NCBI GenBank assembly: GCA_965237445.1
Contig: OZ250142.1
Coordinates: 1,674,001 to 1,738,000, forward strand
DNA length: 64,000 nt
DNA from: G963668185 sp965237445
Lineage (GTDB): Bacteria; Chloroflexota; Dehalococcoidia; Lucifugimonadales; G963668185
Direction of reading: 5' to 3'
Part shown: piece after piece, positions 50,551-60,445 of the stretch
Position numbering within the stretch: the stretch's first letter is position 1
How the letters are laid out: each line of letters opens with the position of its first letter
Program-made: the position numbers and the translations under genes
Notes under the pieces: model-generated
The model's input: only the letters and a program-made list of their open reading frames with translations
Databases searched by the model: none
Told to the model about the DNA's origin: nothing

Positions 50551-52367
50551 CCCAGCGGCGTCTCGGAGATCCCTTCGTCGTCGTCACCGGACTGTTGCCC
50601 CCGGGCAATGCGTTTCACTCTTGTGGCCACTAGCCCCTGCAGAGAGTTAACTTCCCTGGCCACTGCCGCCCGAACCCGGGAACTGTACCTGCCCACGTTC
50701 CTGAACTTCTTGTACCTCTGGGAGAGGCGCCTCTTTCCTGACATGCGTTGAAGCTCGGCGAGGTTCCGCAGGACGACGCTCCGTAGTTGGCGCGCGGCCT
50801 CGTCTGGGCTTGTGTGCGCGCCTCCGAGCGGTTCCTGGACTACCTCGTCCACGATCCCAAGTTCACGGCAGTCTTCCGACGTCAGCTTCAGCGACTCGGC
50901 CACTTCTTCCGCTCTGCCAGCGTCCTGGTAAATGAGGCCTGCCGCCTCTTCAGGCGAGACCACCGAGTAGATGGCGTGCTCCAACATAAGCACTCTGTCA
51001 GTTACCGCGAGAGCCAGTGCCGACTCGCCTCCGCCCTCTCCGATCACCACGCCGATTGAGGGCGCTGCGCAGCCCTCCAGTGCCGACATCGTGGAGGCGA
51101 TCTCGGCGCCTATGCCGCGCTGCTCGGCGTCGAGACTGGTCGCCGGCCCGGGCGTATCTATCAGCGTGAGAAGCGGCAGATCGAACTTCACGGCCAGGGC
51201 AATCGCACGCTGCGCCTTGCGAAGCCCCTCTGGCGTCGCCCCTTCGGCATCCGCGTCGCCTTCCTCGCCCCGCGTGTCGCGTTCCTGGCCGATTACGACC
51301 ACGGTCTGCCCGCTGAGGTGTGCGATTCCGGTCACCATGGACCGGTCGTCTCCGTAAACACGATCGCCGTGAAGCTCCACGAAGCTCGTGCACATGCGGT
51401 CGAGGTAGTCCAGTGTAGTTGGCCTGCTCTCATGACGCGCAAGTTGCACGGAGTCCCAGGCGCCGGTCGGTTCAGGGTGCGGCCCCCCGTCTCGCGGTGG
51501 CTGGGTCTGTGGGTCGAGCCGGTAGCGAGTCCCGAGTAGGTCCAGCAAGACAGCCATCACGTCCCGAAGATTGGTCCTGTCTACAACCTTGTCCAGCAGC
51601 CCGTGCTCGAGATGTCCTTCTGAAGTGTGGGAGCCGCGAGGCATGGGCCTGCCTGTCGAACGCTTGACGTACCTCAGCGGAGCAAATCCTACAATTGCGC
51701 CCGGTTCCGCGAGCAATACGTCCGCCATGTTGGCAAAGCTCGCATAGACCTGTCCGGTTGTCGGATTGGCGAGAACGCAGATGAATGGCAGGCCCTTCTC
51801 GCTGAGCCGGCTCGCGGCGATCGTCGTCTTCGCCATCTGCATCAGCGAGAGCATGCCTTCCTGGATCCTTGCGCCCCCGCTGGTGACTACCGCCACTACA
51901 GGCAGTTTCCGCTTGGATGCGTGCTCGAACGCCAGCGCCACCTTCTCGCCTACGACGCTGCCCATGCTTCCGCCCATGAACCCAAAGTCCAGAACGATCA
52001 GAACGGCCGGGCTTGCGCCGATTGAGCAACTGCCGGTGACGACCGCCTCTGTCAGGCCCGTTCGCCGCTGGTCCTGGAACAGGCGCAACTTGTAGGAGAC
52101 ACGCGTCGAAAATGACAGCGGGTCAAGCGAGACTACCGAGCGGTTGGTCTCCCTGAACGTGCCTCGGTCCGCCAGCGAGGCGATGCGTTCCCGGGCGCCC
52201 ATGCTGTAATGAAACCTGCAACTGGGGCAGACGCGCTGCGTGGCGTAAAGCTCGGAGTTCTCCAGGCTTTCAGAGCAGGCAATGCAGGTGTCCCTGGGGG
52301 TAACCGCACTGTGCTCGTCGTCGTCCCCCCGGATTGAGGTCTTTGTGCTGGTTAGCCTGCGTAGCAT
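50547..52367 (-). CDS. accDA: Acetyl-CoA carboxylase carboxyltransferase, fused beta-alpha (AccD-AccA)
   Basis: 606 residues. N-terminal beta part: zinc ribbon Cys28-Cys31-Cys47-Cys50, then SGGARIQEGMLSLMQMAKT. C-terminal alpha part: FVELHGDRVYGDDRSMVTG, DTPGPATSLDAEQRGIG and GEGGGESALALAVTDRVLMLE. Most bacteria encode these as separate AccD and AccA. It transfers carboxyl from biotin to acetyl-CoA for fatty-acid synthesis. Orientation matches the downstream-reading fatty-acid genes fabD and acpP. Its end overlaps the convergent hicB by four bases. Confidence 0.94.
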   Translation of the reverse strand: MLRRLTSTKTSIRGDDDEHSAVTPRDTCIACSESLENSELYATQRVCPSCRFHYSMGARERIASLADRGTFRETNRSVVSLDPLSFSTRVSYKLRLFQDQRRTGLTEAVVTGSCSIGASPAVLIVLDFGFMGGSMGSVVGEKVALAFEHASKRKLPVVAVVTSGGARIQEGMLSLMQMAKTTIAASRLSEKGLPFICVLANPTTGQVYASFANMADVLLAEPGAIVGFAPLRYVKRSTGRPMPRGSHTSEGHLEHGLLDKVVDRTNLRDVMAVLLDLLGTRYRLDPQTQPPRDGGPHPEPTGAWDSVQLARHESRPTTLDYLDRMCTSFVELHGDRVYGDDRSMVTGIAHLSGQTVVVIGQERDTRGEEGDADAEGATPEGLRKAQRAIALAVKFDLPLLTLIDTPGPATSLDAEQRGIGAEIASTMSALEGCAAPSIGVVIGEGGGESALALAVTDRVLMLEHAIYSVVSPEEAAGLIYQDAGRAEEVAESLKLTSEDCRELGIVDEVVQEPLGGAHTSPDEAARQLRSVVLRNLAELQRMSGKRRLSQRYKKFRNVGRYSSRVRAAVAREVNSLQGLVATRVKRIARGQQSGDDDEGISETPLG

Positions 52368-52478
52368 TGGGGGTCCACCAGCCTTCGGGCGGAGGAATTC
52401 AGACCGTTCGGGACAGGCGATTGGCAGTGCACGGACTGCCCTTTGGTTGTGGTTGCCGTCGTCGCCGACAACCAGGTA

Positions 52479-55313
52479 TCAACCGGAAGTGATTATAACA
52501 TCCCTCGACTTTGAGCCGTCGCTCGGTCCCACGATGCCCTCTTCCTCCAACTGGTCCATCAACCTCGCAGCTCGGGGATAGCCAATGCGAAGCCGTCTTT
52601 GCAAGAGTGACGTCGACAATTTGCTCTGCGTATGAGCCAGCTCGATCACCTTGTCGAGCATTTCGTCCCTGTCCTCGGAGCGTTTGATGTCGTTGGAAGT
52701 ATCGTCCTCCGGTACGGCCTCGAGATTGACCTCCGCTAATGGTCCCCGCGGCGTAGCCTGCCAGTAAGTGACCAGTTGCTCGACCTCGGAGTCCGATATC
52801 CATACCCCTTGCACGCGCTCCGGCCGGCTTGCGTCGATTGGCTGAAAGAGCATGTCGCCGCGCCCAAGCAGCTTCTCCGCTCCCGCCGTGTCCAGAATAG
52901 TTCGGGAGTCGATCTGCGAGGTCACGCCGAAACTGATGCGGCTGGGGAAGTTTGCTTTGATCAAGCCCGTAAGCACGTCCACCGAAGGACGCTGCGTGGC
53001 AATCACCAGGTGTATGCCCGTGGCCCGGCCGAGCTGGGCGAGCCTGCACAACGACTGCTCCACATCGAATGAGGCCGTCATCATCAGGTCTGCCAGCTCA
53101 TCAACCACAACCACCAGGAACGGCATCCGCTTTCCGACCCTCTTGTTGTACGCCTCGATGTTTCGCACCCCAAGCTCTTCCATCTTGCGGTAACGGTCCA
53201 TCATCTCCCTGATCACGCCCTTGAGCAGCCCCACAACCTGGTCGGTCTCTACAACTACAGGCGTCAGGAGGTGCGGTACGCCGTTGTAGGGCGTCAGTTC
53301 CACCCGCTTCGGGTCCACCAGTAGCAGCCTCAACTCATCGGGGGCTTTCTCCATGATCAGGCATGAAACAATACCGTTGATGCACACGCTTTTCCCGCTG
53401 CCTGTGGCTCCGGCAATCAGCAAATGCGGCATCTTCGTCAGGTCGGTGACAACGGTCTCCCCGCCGCTGCCCTTGCCCAGTGCCACCGACAGGCGGGCGT
53501 CGGACCGCAGCTTCGCGAACTCCTGGCTCTCCATCACGGACCGCAGCGAAACGACGCTGGGGTTCGGGTTGGGGACCTCGATCCCGAGCAGCGACTGCCC
53601 CATTACGGGCGTCTCAATCCTGATCGACGGCGTCTTCAGCGCCAGCGCCAGGTCCTTCTCCCGTTGCAGGATGCTGTCCACCTTGACCCTGGTCTTCGTC
53701 TCCTCTCGGCGGATTAGCTGCTTGCCAAGCTCGTTGAGCTTGGGCGAGCCGTCTTCGTTACGCTCCCTGACCTGCTTGTGTTTGCGTATCCAGCCCGGCA
53801 TCAGGCCGTACATAGTCACGGCGGGTCCCGGCTTGGCCTGGCCGATCTCTACCTCCACGCCGTAGTCGGCCAGTGTGGCCTTGATGGCATTCGCCGTTGA
53901 CGCGATCTCCTCGTTTGATATGAACGTCTGTGGCGCGTCGTCCAGTATATGGATCGGCGGCCTGGTCCATTCCGGTAGCGTCGGCACAATCGGCTTAGCC
54001 TCAACTTCGTCTTCAGCCTGCCCCGGCACTGCGGAAGCCTCGTTCAGGCCGCCGTGCGCGCCATCCGGAATCTCTGAGGTGACCTCATCTTGTTCGACCT
54101 CCGCTTCCGGATCGGACATGGACCAGAACCTGTTGAACCGTCCGGTTGTCTCTGACCCGTCCTCAGAGTCGCTCAACGAATCCGCCGCATTCTCCCGCGG
54201 GCGGGATGACCGGAACACTCCCAAGTCGTCGTCCCCGCCGCCATACTGCGATCCGTTCACGCGACGGACGCTCCCGGGATCCGGAGCGTCTTTGGCGTCT
54301 ACTTGGACGGCCTCCTCCAGCGTAGTTGCCTTGGCCATGCCTCCGAACACAGCCCTTCTCTGCGGCCCTTCTTCAAAGGTGGCGCTGGCGTCAGGGGTCT
54401 CTGCGAACGCGGCTCCTGCGCTTGGAGTCTCGGCGTATGCGGTCTCGGCGCCGGTCGTTTCTGCGAAAGCCACGCCCCTGCTTGGCTTATCGGAAAATGC
54501 GGACGTTGAGCCGAACGAAGGCGTACTGACCGGCACGCCGGTGTCGAACATCGGCGTGGCCGGGATATCCTGCCACTCTCCTGATTCCACCGGCACATCT
54601 GAAATAAACGAGTCTTCTGTGGCTGTGGCTGTGGCTGTGGCTGTGGCTGCGGCCCGAGCGGCGCGCCTTTGGCGGAGCCTGCGCCCGAAGGCATCGAACG
54701 CGCCCCGCATCACCATGACGAACCTGATGTACAGGTACATCGAAGAGGCGGTCGTGATTTCCCACGCTGCCACTGCCAGGACCGGAAAGATGAGCGAGGT
54801 CCCGGCGAACACGAGCACCGTTACACGCATGGCGCCCAGTGCCTGACCGAAGACTGAGCCGGTTCCTCCGTAAATGCCTGAGATCCACTGCCCCAGCTTG
54901 CCTCCTAGCCCGTACGTCCCGTCCATCGTGAAGTAGGCCATGGCGCCTTGCTGAAACGAGAAGAAGGCCAGGATGCCGAACCCGGCCGCCAGCAACGGGA
55001 GCGAAGCCCCCCATACCCTGGGATGGCCCAAGCCCTGCTTCCGGTACTTGACCACGAAGATGGCCCCGGCGAGCCACGCAGCGGTTGGGATAATGCCGAA
55101 CCCGAGGTGCGACAGGACGGCGTCATGACCGGTGGTGAACCCGTCCGAAATGACAGTCCTGTAGATAAAGACGGTGACGCCGATGGCCACGAGCAACAGC
55201 ACGCCCACTGCTGCTAGCAGGACTTGTGGCCTCGGCTTTGCCCGCCCCGATGACGGGCGCGTTTCCTTAGATGCCGCCTTGCGGGGCTTCTTCTCCGGCT
55301 TCGATTTTGCCAT
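52479..55313 (-). CDS. ftsK: FtsK/SpoIIIE DNA translocase
   Basis: 944 residues. Four to five N-terminal transmembrane helices (about 25-190) anchor it at the division site. A long variable linker (about 200-480) contains an (Ala-Thr) run from a gtggct microsatellite and AFAET-type repeats. The motor domain has Walker A GATGSGKS (about 636) and LLVDPKRVEL. The C-terminal gamma winged helix (LSTSLLQRRLRIGYPRAARLMDQLE) reads the orienting DNA sequences. It pumps chromosome dimers through the septum. Confidence 0.95.
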   Translation of the reverse strand: MAKSKPEKKPRKAASKETRPSSGRAKPRPQVLLAAVGVLLLVAIGVTVFIYRTVISDGFTTGHDAVLSHLGFGIIPTAAWLAGAIFVVKYRKQGLGHPRVWGASLPLLAAGFGILAFFSFQQGAMAYFTMDGTYGLGGKLGQWISGIYGGTGSVFGQALGAMRVTVLVFAGTSLIFPVLAVAAWEITTASSMYLYIRFVMVMRGAFDAFGRRLRQRRAARAAATATATATATEDSFISDVPVESGEWQDIPATPMFDTGVPVSTPSFGSTSAFSDKPSRGVAFAETTGAETAYAETPSAGAAFAETPDASATFEEGPQRRAVFGGMAKATTLEEAVQVDAKDAPDPGSVRRVNGSQYGGGDDDLGVFRSSRPRENAADSLSDSEDGSETTGRFNRFWSMSDPEAEVEQDEVTSEIPDGAHGGLNEASAVPGQAEDEVEAKPIVPTLPEWTRPPIHILDDAPQTFISNEEIASTANAIKATLADYGVEVEIGQAKPGPAVTMYGLMPGWIRKHKQVRERNEDGSPKLNELGKQLIRREETKTRVKVDSILQREKDLALALKTPSIRIETPVMGQSLLGIEVPNPNPSVVSLRSVMESQEFAKLRSDARLSVALGKGSGGETVVTDLTKMPHLLIAGATGSGKSVCINGIVSCLIMEKAPDELRLLLVDPKRVELTPYNGVPHLLTPVVVETDQVVGLLKGVIREMMDRYRKMEELGVRNIEAYNKRVGKRMPFLVVVVDELADLMMTASFDVEQSLCRLAQLGRATGIHLVIATQRPSVDVLTGLIKANFPSRISFGVTSQIDSRTILDTAGAEKLLGRGDMLFQPIDASRPERVQGVWISDSEVEQLVTYWQATPRGPLAEVNLEAVPEDDTSNDIKRSEDRDEMLDKVIELAHTQSKLSTSLLQRRLRIGYPRAARLMDQLEEEGIVGPSDGSKSRDVIITSG
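54619..54650 (+). repeat. (gtggct)5 microsatellite inside ftsK
   Basis: A hexanucleotide run encodes the Ala-Thr repeat of the FtsK linker on the other strand. The unit is a multiple of three, so copy changes alter length but not frame. Confidence 0.75.
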
Positions 55314-55325
55314 GGTTCCTGTCCA

Positions 55326-56984
55326 CTACACTTCGTCCATCACCACCAGAACCGTAGGCCGTCTCCTCGTCTGTTTCTGCAGGTAGTCCGCAACGGTTCT
55401 GGAGACAGAACTCCTTACAGTCTCCCAGTCAGAAGCAATTGTAAGCTCGCCTTCAAGCGACGTAAGCACGTTTTTGGACATTGTATTGAACAAATCTGGA
55501 CCTTCCGTACTTGCGGAAAATCCGGAAGAGGCTACCTGTGGACTGCCGACTACATCCCCCGTGTCCGCGTCGAAGGTCACGGTTACGACAACAACGCCGT
55601 CCCGTGAGAGTCGTCTGCGCTCAGCAAGAACAGCCTCGTCCGTACCCCACAACCGGTTGCCGTCCACGAAGACGCGGCCCGCCGGCACGCTGTCGACAAT
55701 CTCGCCATACTCCTCGCACAACTCGAGCACATCGCCGTTCTCGAGAACGAATGTGTTGTAATCTGGAATGCCCATCGACTGCGCCAGATCCGCGTGGGCC
55801 ACCTGGTGCCGGTACTCGCCGTGGATCGGCACGAAGTACTGTGGCTTTACCAGCCCCAGCATCATCTTTAACTCCTCGCGGCTGGCGTGGCCGTGCACGT
55901 GAACGTTCGCGTTGCGGCTGTAAAAAACCTTGGCGCCTTTCCTGTAGAGGTTGTCGATCGTCCTCGCCACCAGGGTCTCGTTCCCCGGAATCGGGGAGGC
56001 TGAGACCACCACGGTGTCTCCGACTATCACCTCTATGTCCTGGTGCTCTCCCTTTGCCATCCGGACCAGGGCGGACGTCGGCTCGCCCTGGCTGCCTGTA
56101 GCCATGATCACAACTTGCTCGTGAGGCAGCTGGCGTGAGTGGCTGATCGGCACGACCACGTTCCCCGGGTCCCTCAGATAACCCATGTTCAGGGCCATCT
56201 TCACGTTGTTCACCATGCTCCTGCCCACAACGGACACCTTGCGGCCGTGCATTGCTGCGGCATTGATGACCTGCTGTATGCGGGAAATCAGCGACGCGAA
56301 GCTACTCACTACCACGCGCCCCTGGGCGTCTCCTATCACCCTCGCCAGCGTCTCGCCGACAACCTGCTCGGACGATGTGTACCCTTCCACCTCCGCGTAC
56401 GTCGAGTCGGAACACATAAGCAGCACGCCCTCGGACGTCAGCTCGGCCAGCGCCGCGAAGTCCGTGGGCAGCCCGTCCACCGGCGTATGGTCGATCTTGA
56501 AGTCCCCCGTGTGGATCACCAAGCCTGCGGGAGTGCGCAGTGCGATGCCCATTGCATCAGGTATGGAGTGGCAAACTCGGAAGAACTCGACTGAGAAGTT
56601 CCCCAGCCGGAATGGAGCGTGCGGCTCCACAACATTCAGCCGCGCCTGCTTCAGGACGCCGCGCTCCCTCAGTTTTACCGTTATCAGGCCGTGCGCTAGC
56701 CGTGGTGCGTAAACCGGAACGTCCAGTTCCGGCAGTATCCATGGCAGCGCCCCAATGTGGTCCTCGTGACCGTGCGTGATCAGGATCGCACGAACTGAAT
56801 CGCTGTTCTCTATGAGGTAAGAGACGTCAGGGATGACGAAGTCCACCCCGGGCATATCCTCCTCAGGGAACAGCACGCCGGCGTCGACAACCACGATGTC
56901 ATGGTCATACTCGAACGCCATCATGTTCCGGCCGATCTCGCCGAGACCGCCCAGCGGGATGACTTTAAGCGAAGGTTCGTTCAT
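55326..56984 (-). CDS. rnj: Ribonuclease J
   Basis: 552 residues, metallo-beta-lactamase/beta-CASP RNase. Metal site THGHEDHIGALP (70-81), beta-CASP motifs GRSMVNNVKMALN and SQGEPTSALVRMA, and HVHGHASREELKMML. It has 5'-3' exonuclease and endonuclease activity in mRNA turnover and rRNA maturation. It lies 12 bases upstream of ftsK on the minus strand. Confidence 0.95.
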   Translation of the reverse strand: MNEPSLKVIPLGGLGEIGRNMMAFEYDHDIVVVDAGVLFPEEDMPGVDFVIPDVSYLIENSDSVRAILITHGHEDHIGALPWILPELDVPVYAPRLAHGLITVKLRERGVLKQARLNVVEPHAPFRLGNFSVEFFRVCHSIPDAMGIALRTPAGLVIHTGDFKIDHTPVDGLPTDFAALAELTSEGVLLMCSDSTYAEVEGYTSSEQVVGETLARVIGDAQGRVVVSSFASLISRIQQVINAAAMHGRKVSVVGRSMVNNVKMALNMGYLRDPGNVVVPISHSRQLPHEQVVIMATGSQGEPTSALVRMAKGEHQDIEVIVGDTVVVSASPIPGNETLVARTIDNLYRKGAKVFYSRNANVHVHGHASREELKMMLGLVKPQYFVPIHGEYRHQVAHADLAQSMGIPDYNTFVLENGDVLELCEEYGEIVDSVPAGRVFVDGNRLWGTDEAVLAERRRLSRDGVVVVTVTFDADTGDVVGSPQVASSGFSASTEGPDLFNTMSKNVLTSLEGELTIASDWETVRSSVSRTVADYLQKQTRRRPTVLVVMDEV

Positions 56985-57040
56985 CTACGATAGGGAGCAG
57001 GCCGGCGCGGAAATGGCGCACATTCCGTGTACATTCACTG

Positions 57041-57646
57041 CTAATTGGCAAAGAGGCCCAGTTGCTGAGGCTCCGGCTCCGCCCTGTTGTCGTCGGCAAT
57101 CTCTTCTATCAGCGCCGGCAGTTGCGAGAAGTCCTGCTCGATCACCGGCCTCAGTTGGGGATTATGTAGCGCGGCTGCGGGGTGGTACATGGGAAACACC
57201 GTGTAGCCGGCCCACTTCCGGGACTTCCCGCGCGCCTTGCCTATGGGTTCGTTTGGAAAGAACTTCGAGAAAGAGAACCTGCCCAGCGTGGCAATCACCT
57301 TCGGCTTGATGAGGTCCAGTTGCCTGTCCAGGTACGGTCTGCAGGCGGCCAGTTCCGCTGGAAGCGGGTCCCTGTTGTTCGGTGGCCGGCACTTCACCAT
57401 GTTGGCGATATAAACGTCCTCGCGGCGCAGCCCGATGTTGCTTAGTAGTTCATCCAGGAACTTGCCGGCCGGTCCCACGAACGGTCGGCCGTCGCGGTCC
57501 TCATAGAACCCGGGTCCCTCTCCGATGAACATTACATCGGCGTTTCGGGACCCCTCGCCTGGAACGGCATTCTTCCTCTCTTGCGAAAGAGGGCAGAGTG
57601 TGCAGGACTTTATCTGCCGTTCTAGGTCCTCGAATTCAGTCATCAA
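57041..57646 (-). CDS. udg: Type-4 (Fe-S) uracil-DNA glycosylase
   Basis: 201 residues. Signature GEGPGFYEDRDGRPFVGPAG, cluster cysteines beginning SCTLCPL and KCRPPNNRDP, and the MYHPAAALHN active-site His. It removes uracil from DNA. Its start overlaps the acpP stop by 11 bases. Confidence 0.93.
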   Translation of the reverse strand: MMTEFEDLERQIKSCTLCPLSQERKNAVPGEGSRNADVMFIGEGPGFYEDRDGRPFVGPAGKFLDELLSNIGLRREDVYIANMVKCRPPNNRDPLPAELAACRPYLDRQLDLIKPKVIATLGRFSFSKFFPNEPIGKARGKSRKWAGYTVFPMYHPAAALHNPQLRPVIEQDFSQLPALIEEIADDNRAEPEPQQLGLFAN

Positions 57647-57893
57647 TGCCCTTTTCGGACAGATAGTCCAGGGCTTCTTGTACGGTTGTTATGTTCTCCG
57701 CGTCCTCGTCGGAGATTTGCAACTCGTCGTCTGAAGTGGAGAACTCCTCCTCGAACGCCATAATCAACTCCACCAGGTCCAGTGAGTCTGCGCCGAGGTC
57801 CTCGGTGAAGGACGCCGATGGGACAACCTCATCGGGCTCCACGCTCAGCTTGTCCGCCACCACCGCCTGTACTCTTTCAAGCACTGTTGCCAT
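57636..57893 (-). CDS. acpP: Acyl carrier protein
   Basis: 85 residues, acidic, with the phosphopantetheine site GADSLDLVELIM (Ser37). It carries growing acyl chains for the fatty-acid synthase. It overlaps nusB by 17 bases and udg by 11. fabD lies two genes upstream on the same strand. Confidence 0.95.
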   Translation of the reverse strand: MATVLERVQAVVADKLSVEPDEVVPSASFTEDLGADSLDLVELIMAFEEEFSTSDDELQISDEDAENITTVQEALDYLSEKGIDD

Positions 57894-58386
57894 TGCTAGG
57901 CACCTCCGTTGATCTCAGTAACTTGTCACCTGAATGAGGGCCTTCCGCGCTCTCCTCCTTGTACACAGCCCCGAGTACGCCGTTCACGAATCCCGGCGCG
58001 CCCTCGGCCCCGAACGCCTTGGCCACCTCAACGCCCTCATTGATCGCCACTTTCACGGGCGTATCGCGATCAAAGATCATTTCGTACATGGCTACTCGCA
58101 GTATGTTGCGGTCCACTATCGCCAGTTGCTGCACCGGCCAGGAAGGCGCGTGCTTCGCGATCAGTTCGTCTAACCGCCCGCAGTTATCGATAACCCCCCT
58201 GACGATCTCTACGGCGGCCCGCTTTGGCCCCTCTTCGAGCGGCCACGTCTCAAGCAACCGTTCGAATGCCAGTTCAGGGTCACGGCGTACACTATCAACT
58301 TCATAGAGGACCTGTAAAGCCGCGACGCGCATCCGGCGCCTGGAAGACGTTTGGACCCCTTTGCGGGGAGTACTGACCGTAGTCAT
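57877..58386 (-). CDS. nusB: Transcription antitermination factor NusB
   Basis: 169 residues, all-helical. NusB markers: RRMRVAALQVLYEVD, WPVQQLAIVDRNILRVAMYEM, and PVKVAINEGVEVAKAFGAE with GFVNGVLGA. It binds boxA RNA with NusE for rRNA antitermination. Confidence 0.93.
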   Translation of the reverse strand: MTTVSTPRKGVQTSSRRRMRVAALQVLYEVDSVRRDPELAFERLLETWPLEEGPKRAAVEIVRGVIDNCGRLDELIAKHAPSWPVQQLAIVDRNILRVAMYEMIFDRDTPVKVAINEGVEVAKAFGAEGAPGFVNGVLGAVYKEESAEGPHSGDKLLRSTEVPSNGNSA

Positions 58387-58467
58387 AGAGTCCAGTTTAA
58401 ATGACCGCGCGCGTTTGCAATAGGGCTGGGTCGAGGGTCGCCGTCAGCCTCGGAAAATCACCGCTCG

Positions 58468-59427
58468 TCAATCCCTGCGAAGGCTGACGATCGACTTGAT
58501 ATCGGATACGTTGACCGCTTCCGCGCTGCGATTGATGCGTTTCACCATCCCGCTCAGGGCTCTGCCTGGACCAACTTCGATGAACTGCTTGGTTCCGGCC
58601 TCGATCATGTAGTCGATCGACTTCTTCCACTGCACGCAACTGCTGATCTGCGTTACCAGTTCATGTCGTATCTCGTCAGCGCCAGTTATCGGCTCGGCTG
58701 TGCAATTGGCGACGATCGGCACCCTGGCGTCTTTGAAGCGCATACGGGTCACCGCGTCCTCGAGTCCCGACCGGGCCGGTTCCATTAGCGCCGAGTGGAA
58801 GGCCCCGCCAACATTCAGCGGAATGGCCTTCTTGGCTCCTCTGGCCGTCGCCAGGTCCAGCGCATTAGCTACCGCGATGCGCTCGCCGCTCACCACGATC
58901 TGCTCACCCGTGTTGATGTTGGAAACGTAGGTCCCCGTCTCCCGTGCGATCTCCTCCATCGTCATCTCGTCCAGACCGATGATGGCCGCCATCGAGCCGG
59001 GACGCTCGTCGCAGGCCGTCTGCATCAGCTCGCCCCGCTTTCGTACCAGCCTCGCGGTGTCGCCCACGTTCAGGACCCCCGATGCTGCCAGAGCCGTGTA
59101 CTCGCCCAGGCTGTGGCCCGCCACGAACGCCGGGTAGGGCATACTGTCTGGACTCAGGTTCTCCACCATTGCCTTCATGCAGGCCAGGCTGACGGCCATG
59201 ATCGCTGGCTGCGCGTTGACCGTCTCTCGCAGTTCCTCCTCCGGTCCGAAGAACAGCAGCTTGGTCAGGGGGCGTTCCAGGGCCCGGTCCACTTCGTGAA
59301 ACACTGCGCGTGCGGCTTCGGAGCCGTCGTAAAGGTCCTTGCCCATGCCCACGGCCTGGGACCCCTGACCCGGAAACAGGAACGCAACCGGGCCCCCGTT
59401 CGTGTTCGCTTCTTGCGGCGTGATCAT
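58468..59427 (-). CDS. fabD: Malonyl-CoA:ACP transacylase
   Basis: 319 residues. FLFPGQGSQAVGMG, the nucleophile motif GHSLGEY (Ser106) and the GAFHSALMEPA His region are present. It loads malonyl groups onto ACP. It sits between rpmF and nusB. Confidence 0.95.
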   Translation of the reverse strand: MITPQEANTNGGPVAFLFPGQGSQAVGMGKDLYDGSEAARAVFHEVDRALERPLTKLLFFGPEEELRETVNAQPAIMAVSLACMKAMVENLSPDSMPYPAFVAGHSLGEYTALAASGVLNVGDTARLVRKRGELMQTACDERPGSMAAIIGLDEMTMEEIARETGTYVSNINTGEQIVVSGERIAVANALDLATARGAKKAIPLNVGGAFHSALMEPARSGLEDAVTRMRFKDARVPIVANCTAEPITGADEIRHELVTQISSCVQWKKSIDYMIEAGTKQFIEVGPGRALSGMVKRINRSAEAVNVSDIKSIVSLRRD

Positions 59428-59473
59428 TCGTAACTCCTGAGTAGCGCTCCGGCGGTGACCGATCCGGGGCCGG

Positions 59474-59668
59474 TTACTCCAGTTCGGTTCTCCCTACGGT
59501 GACAACGGGGCGGCCGTTGAAGTAGCCGCAGTCCGGGCAGGCGCGGTGGGGCAGGTTCGGCTCGCCGCAGGACGAACATGTCACGAGCGATGGCGCCCGC
59601 TTCGCGAAATGAGAGGCGCGGCTGCGTTTCCGATGTCTCGAATGTTTCTTCTTTGGAAGTGGTGGCAT
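59474..59668 (-). CDS. rpmF: 50S ribosomal protein L32
   Basis: 64 residues from the ATG at 59668 (MPPLPKKKHSRHRKRSRA). The four zinc cysteines are in CSSCGEPNLPHRACPDCG. The order DUF177-rpmF-fab genes is conserved in many bacteria. The start is two bases past the stop of the DUF177 gene. Confidence 0.96.
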   Translation of the reverse strand: MPPLPKKKHSRHRKRSRASHFAKRAPSLVTCSSCGEPNLPHRACPDCGYFNGRPVVTVGRTELE

Positions 59669-59670
59669 TG

Positions 59671-60210
59671 TTAGAGAACTCCGTTCCTCTTTGTGCTCCC
59701 GCTCTCGACGAGGTCCAGCAGCGGGCCCCATCGCGGGTCCGCTTGCCCCGCATTGCAGGTACAGATTGTTTCGTTACGATTCGCCCCGCAGCCGGGGCAG
59801 ATGCCGGCGCAGTTCCTTACGCAGAGTGGTTTCATCGGCGCGTTTAGCTGTGTGTACTGACGCACAGCCTCGGAGATGTCCAGGCCATGGCCTCGGTCAA
59901 TGAAGAAACTGTCCCCGTAGATCACCTCGTCCATAGATGGCCCGGCATCGGCGGGGTAGGGCAGGTACTCCTCCTCGAACATGACCTGCACTGGCTGGCG
60001 AAAGGACGAAAGGCAGCGGCAGCACACGCTCATCGTCACCGTGTCCAGGTCTGCGCTAACCCAGACTCCTCTTTCAGTCCTCAGGAATCGTAGCCGGCCC
60101 CTGACGGGCAACTCCTCATTCCCGTTGTTTGGGAAACGCGTCTCGTCAATAGAGTAGCGGCGCTCCGCCCCGCTGTTCTCTCTCATTAGTTGTGACACAT
60201 TGAAAAACAT
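59671..60210 (-). CDS. DUF177/YceD family protein
   Basis: 179 residues from the ATG at 60210. Conserved features: the SVCCRCLSSFRQPVQVMFEEEY strand pair (in the middle), then APMKPLC and CPGCGANRNETICTC near the end, with several cysteines that could bind zinc. YceD-type proteins accompany rpmF and affect 23S rRNA processing. The frame is open further upstream, but those residues are atypical. Confidence 0.9.
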   Translation of the reverse strand: MFFNVSQLMRENSGAERRYSIDETRFPNNGNEELPVRGRLRFLRTERGVWVSADLDTVTMSVCCRCLSSFRQPVQVMFEEEYLPYPADAGPSMDEVIYGDSFFIDRGHGLDISEAVRQYTQLNAPMKPLCVRNCAGICPGCGANRNETICTCNAGQADPRWGPLLDLVESGSTKRNGVL

Positions 60211-60364
60211 GGCGTGCAGTATGTTGGTGGGGTTGGAAATGCTTGGGGCCGCTGACGGCACGTCTCCACATGACGCCGCCTGATGCCAGCTTGCATTAAT
60301 GATAACTGTTCAATCTAATCCCATGCGCGCGATGCTGTCAACTGTCGGCCCCCGAAGCGTCTGC

Positions 60365-60393
60365 TTGACACTGTTCCACCTTGCCCATACGAT
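60365..60393 (+). promoter_or_regulatory. Sigma-70 promoter of the HU gene
   Basis: TTGACA at 60365-60370, 17-base spacer, TACGAT at 60388-60393, about 50 bases before the HU start. Confidence 0.65.
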
Positions 60394-60445
60394 GCCGCAC
60401 ATATCTGCACCCCGGCTTCCGGCGTCCCCGAAAGGAATCGAATCA

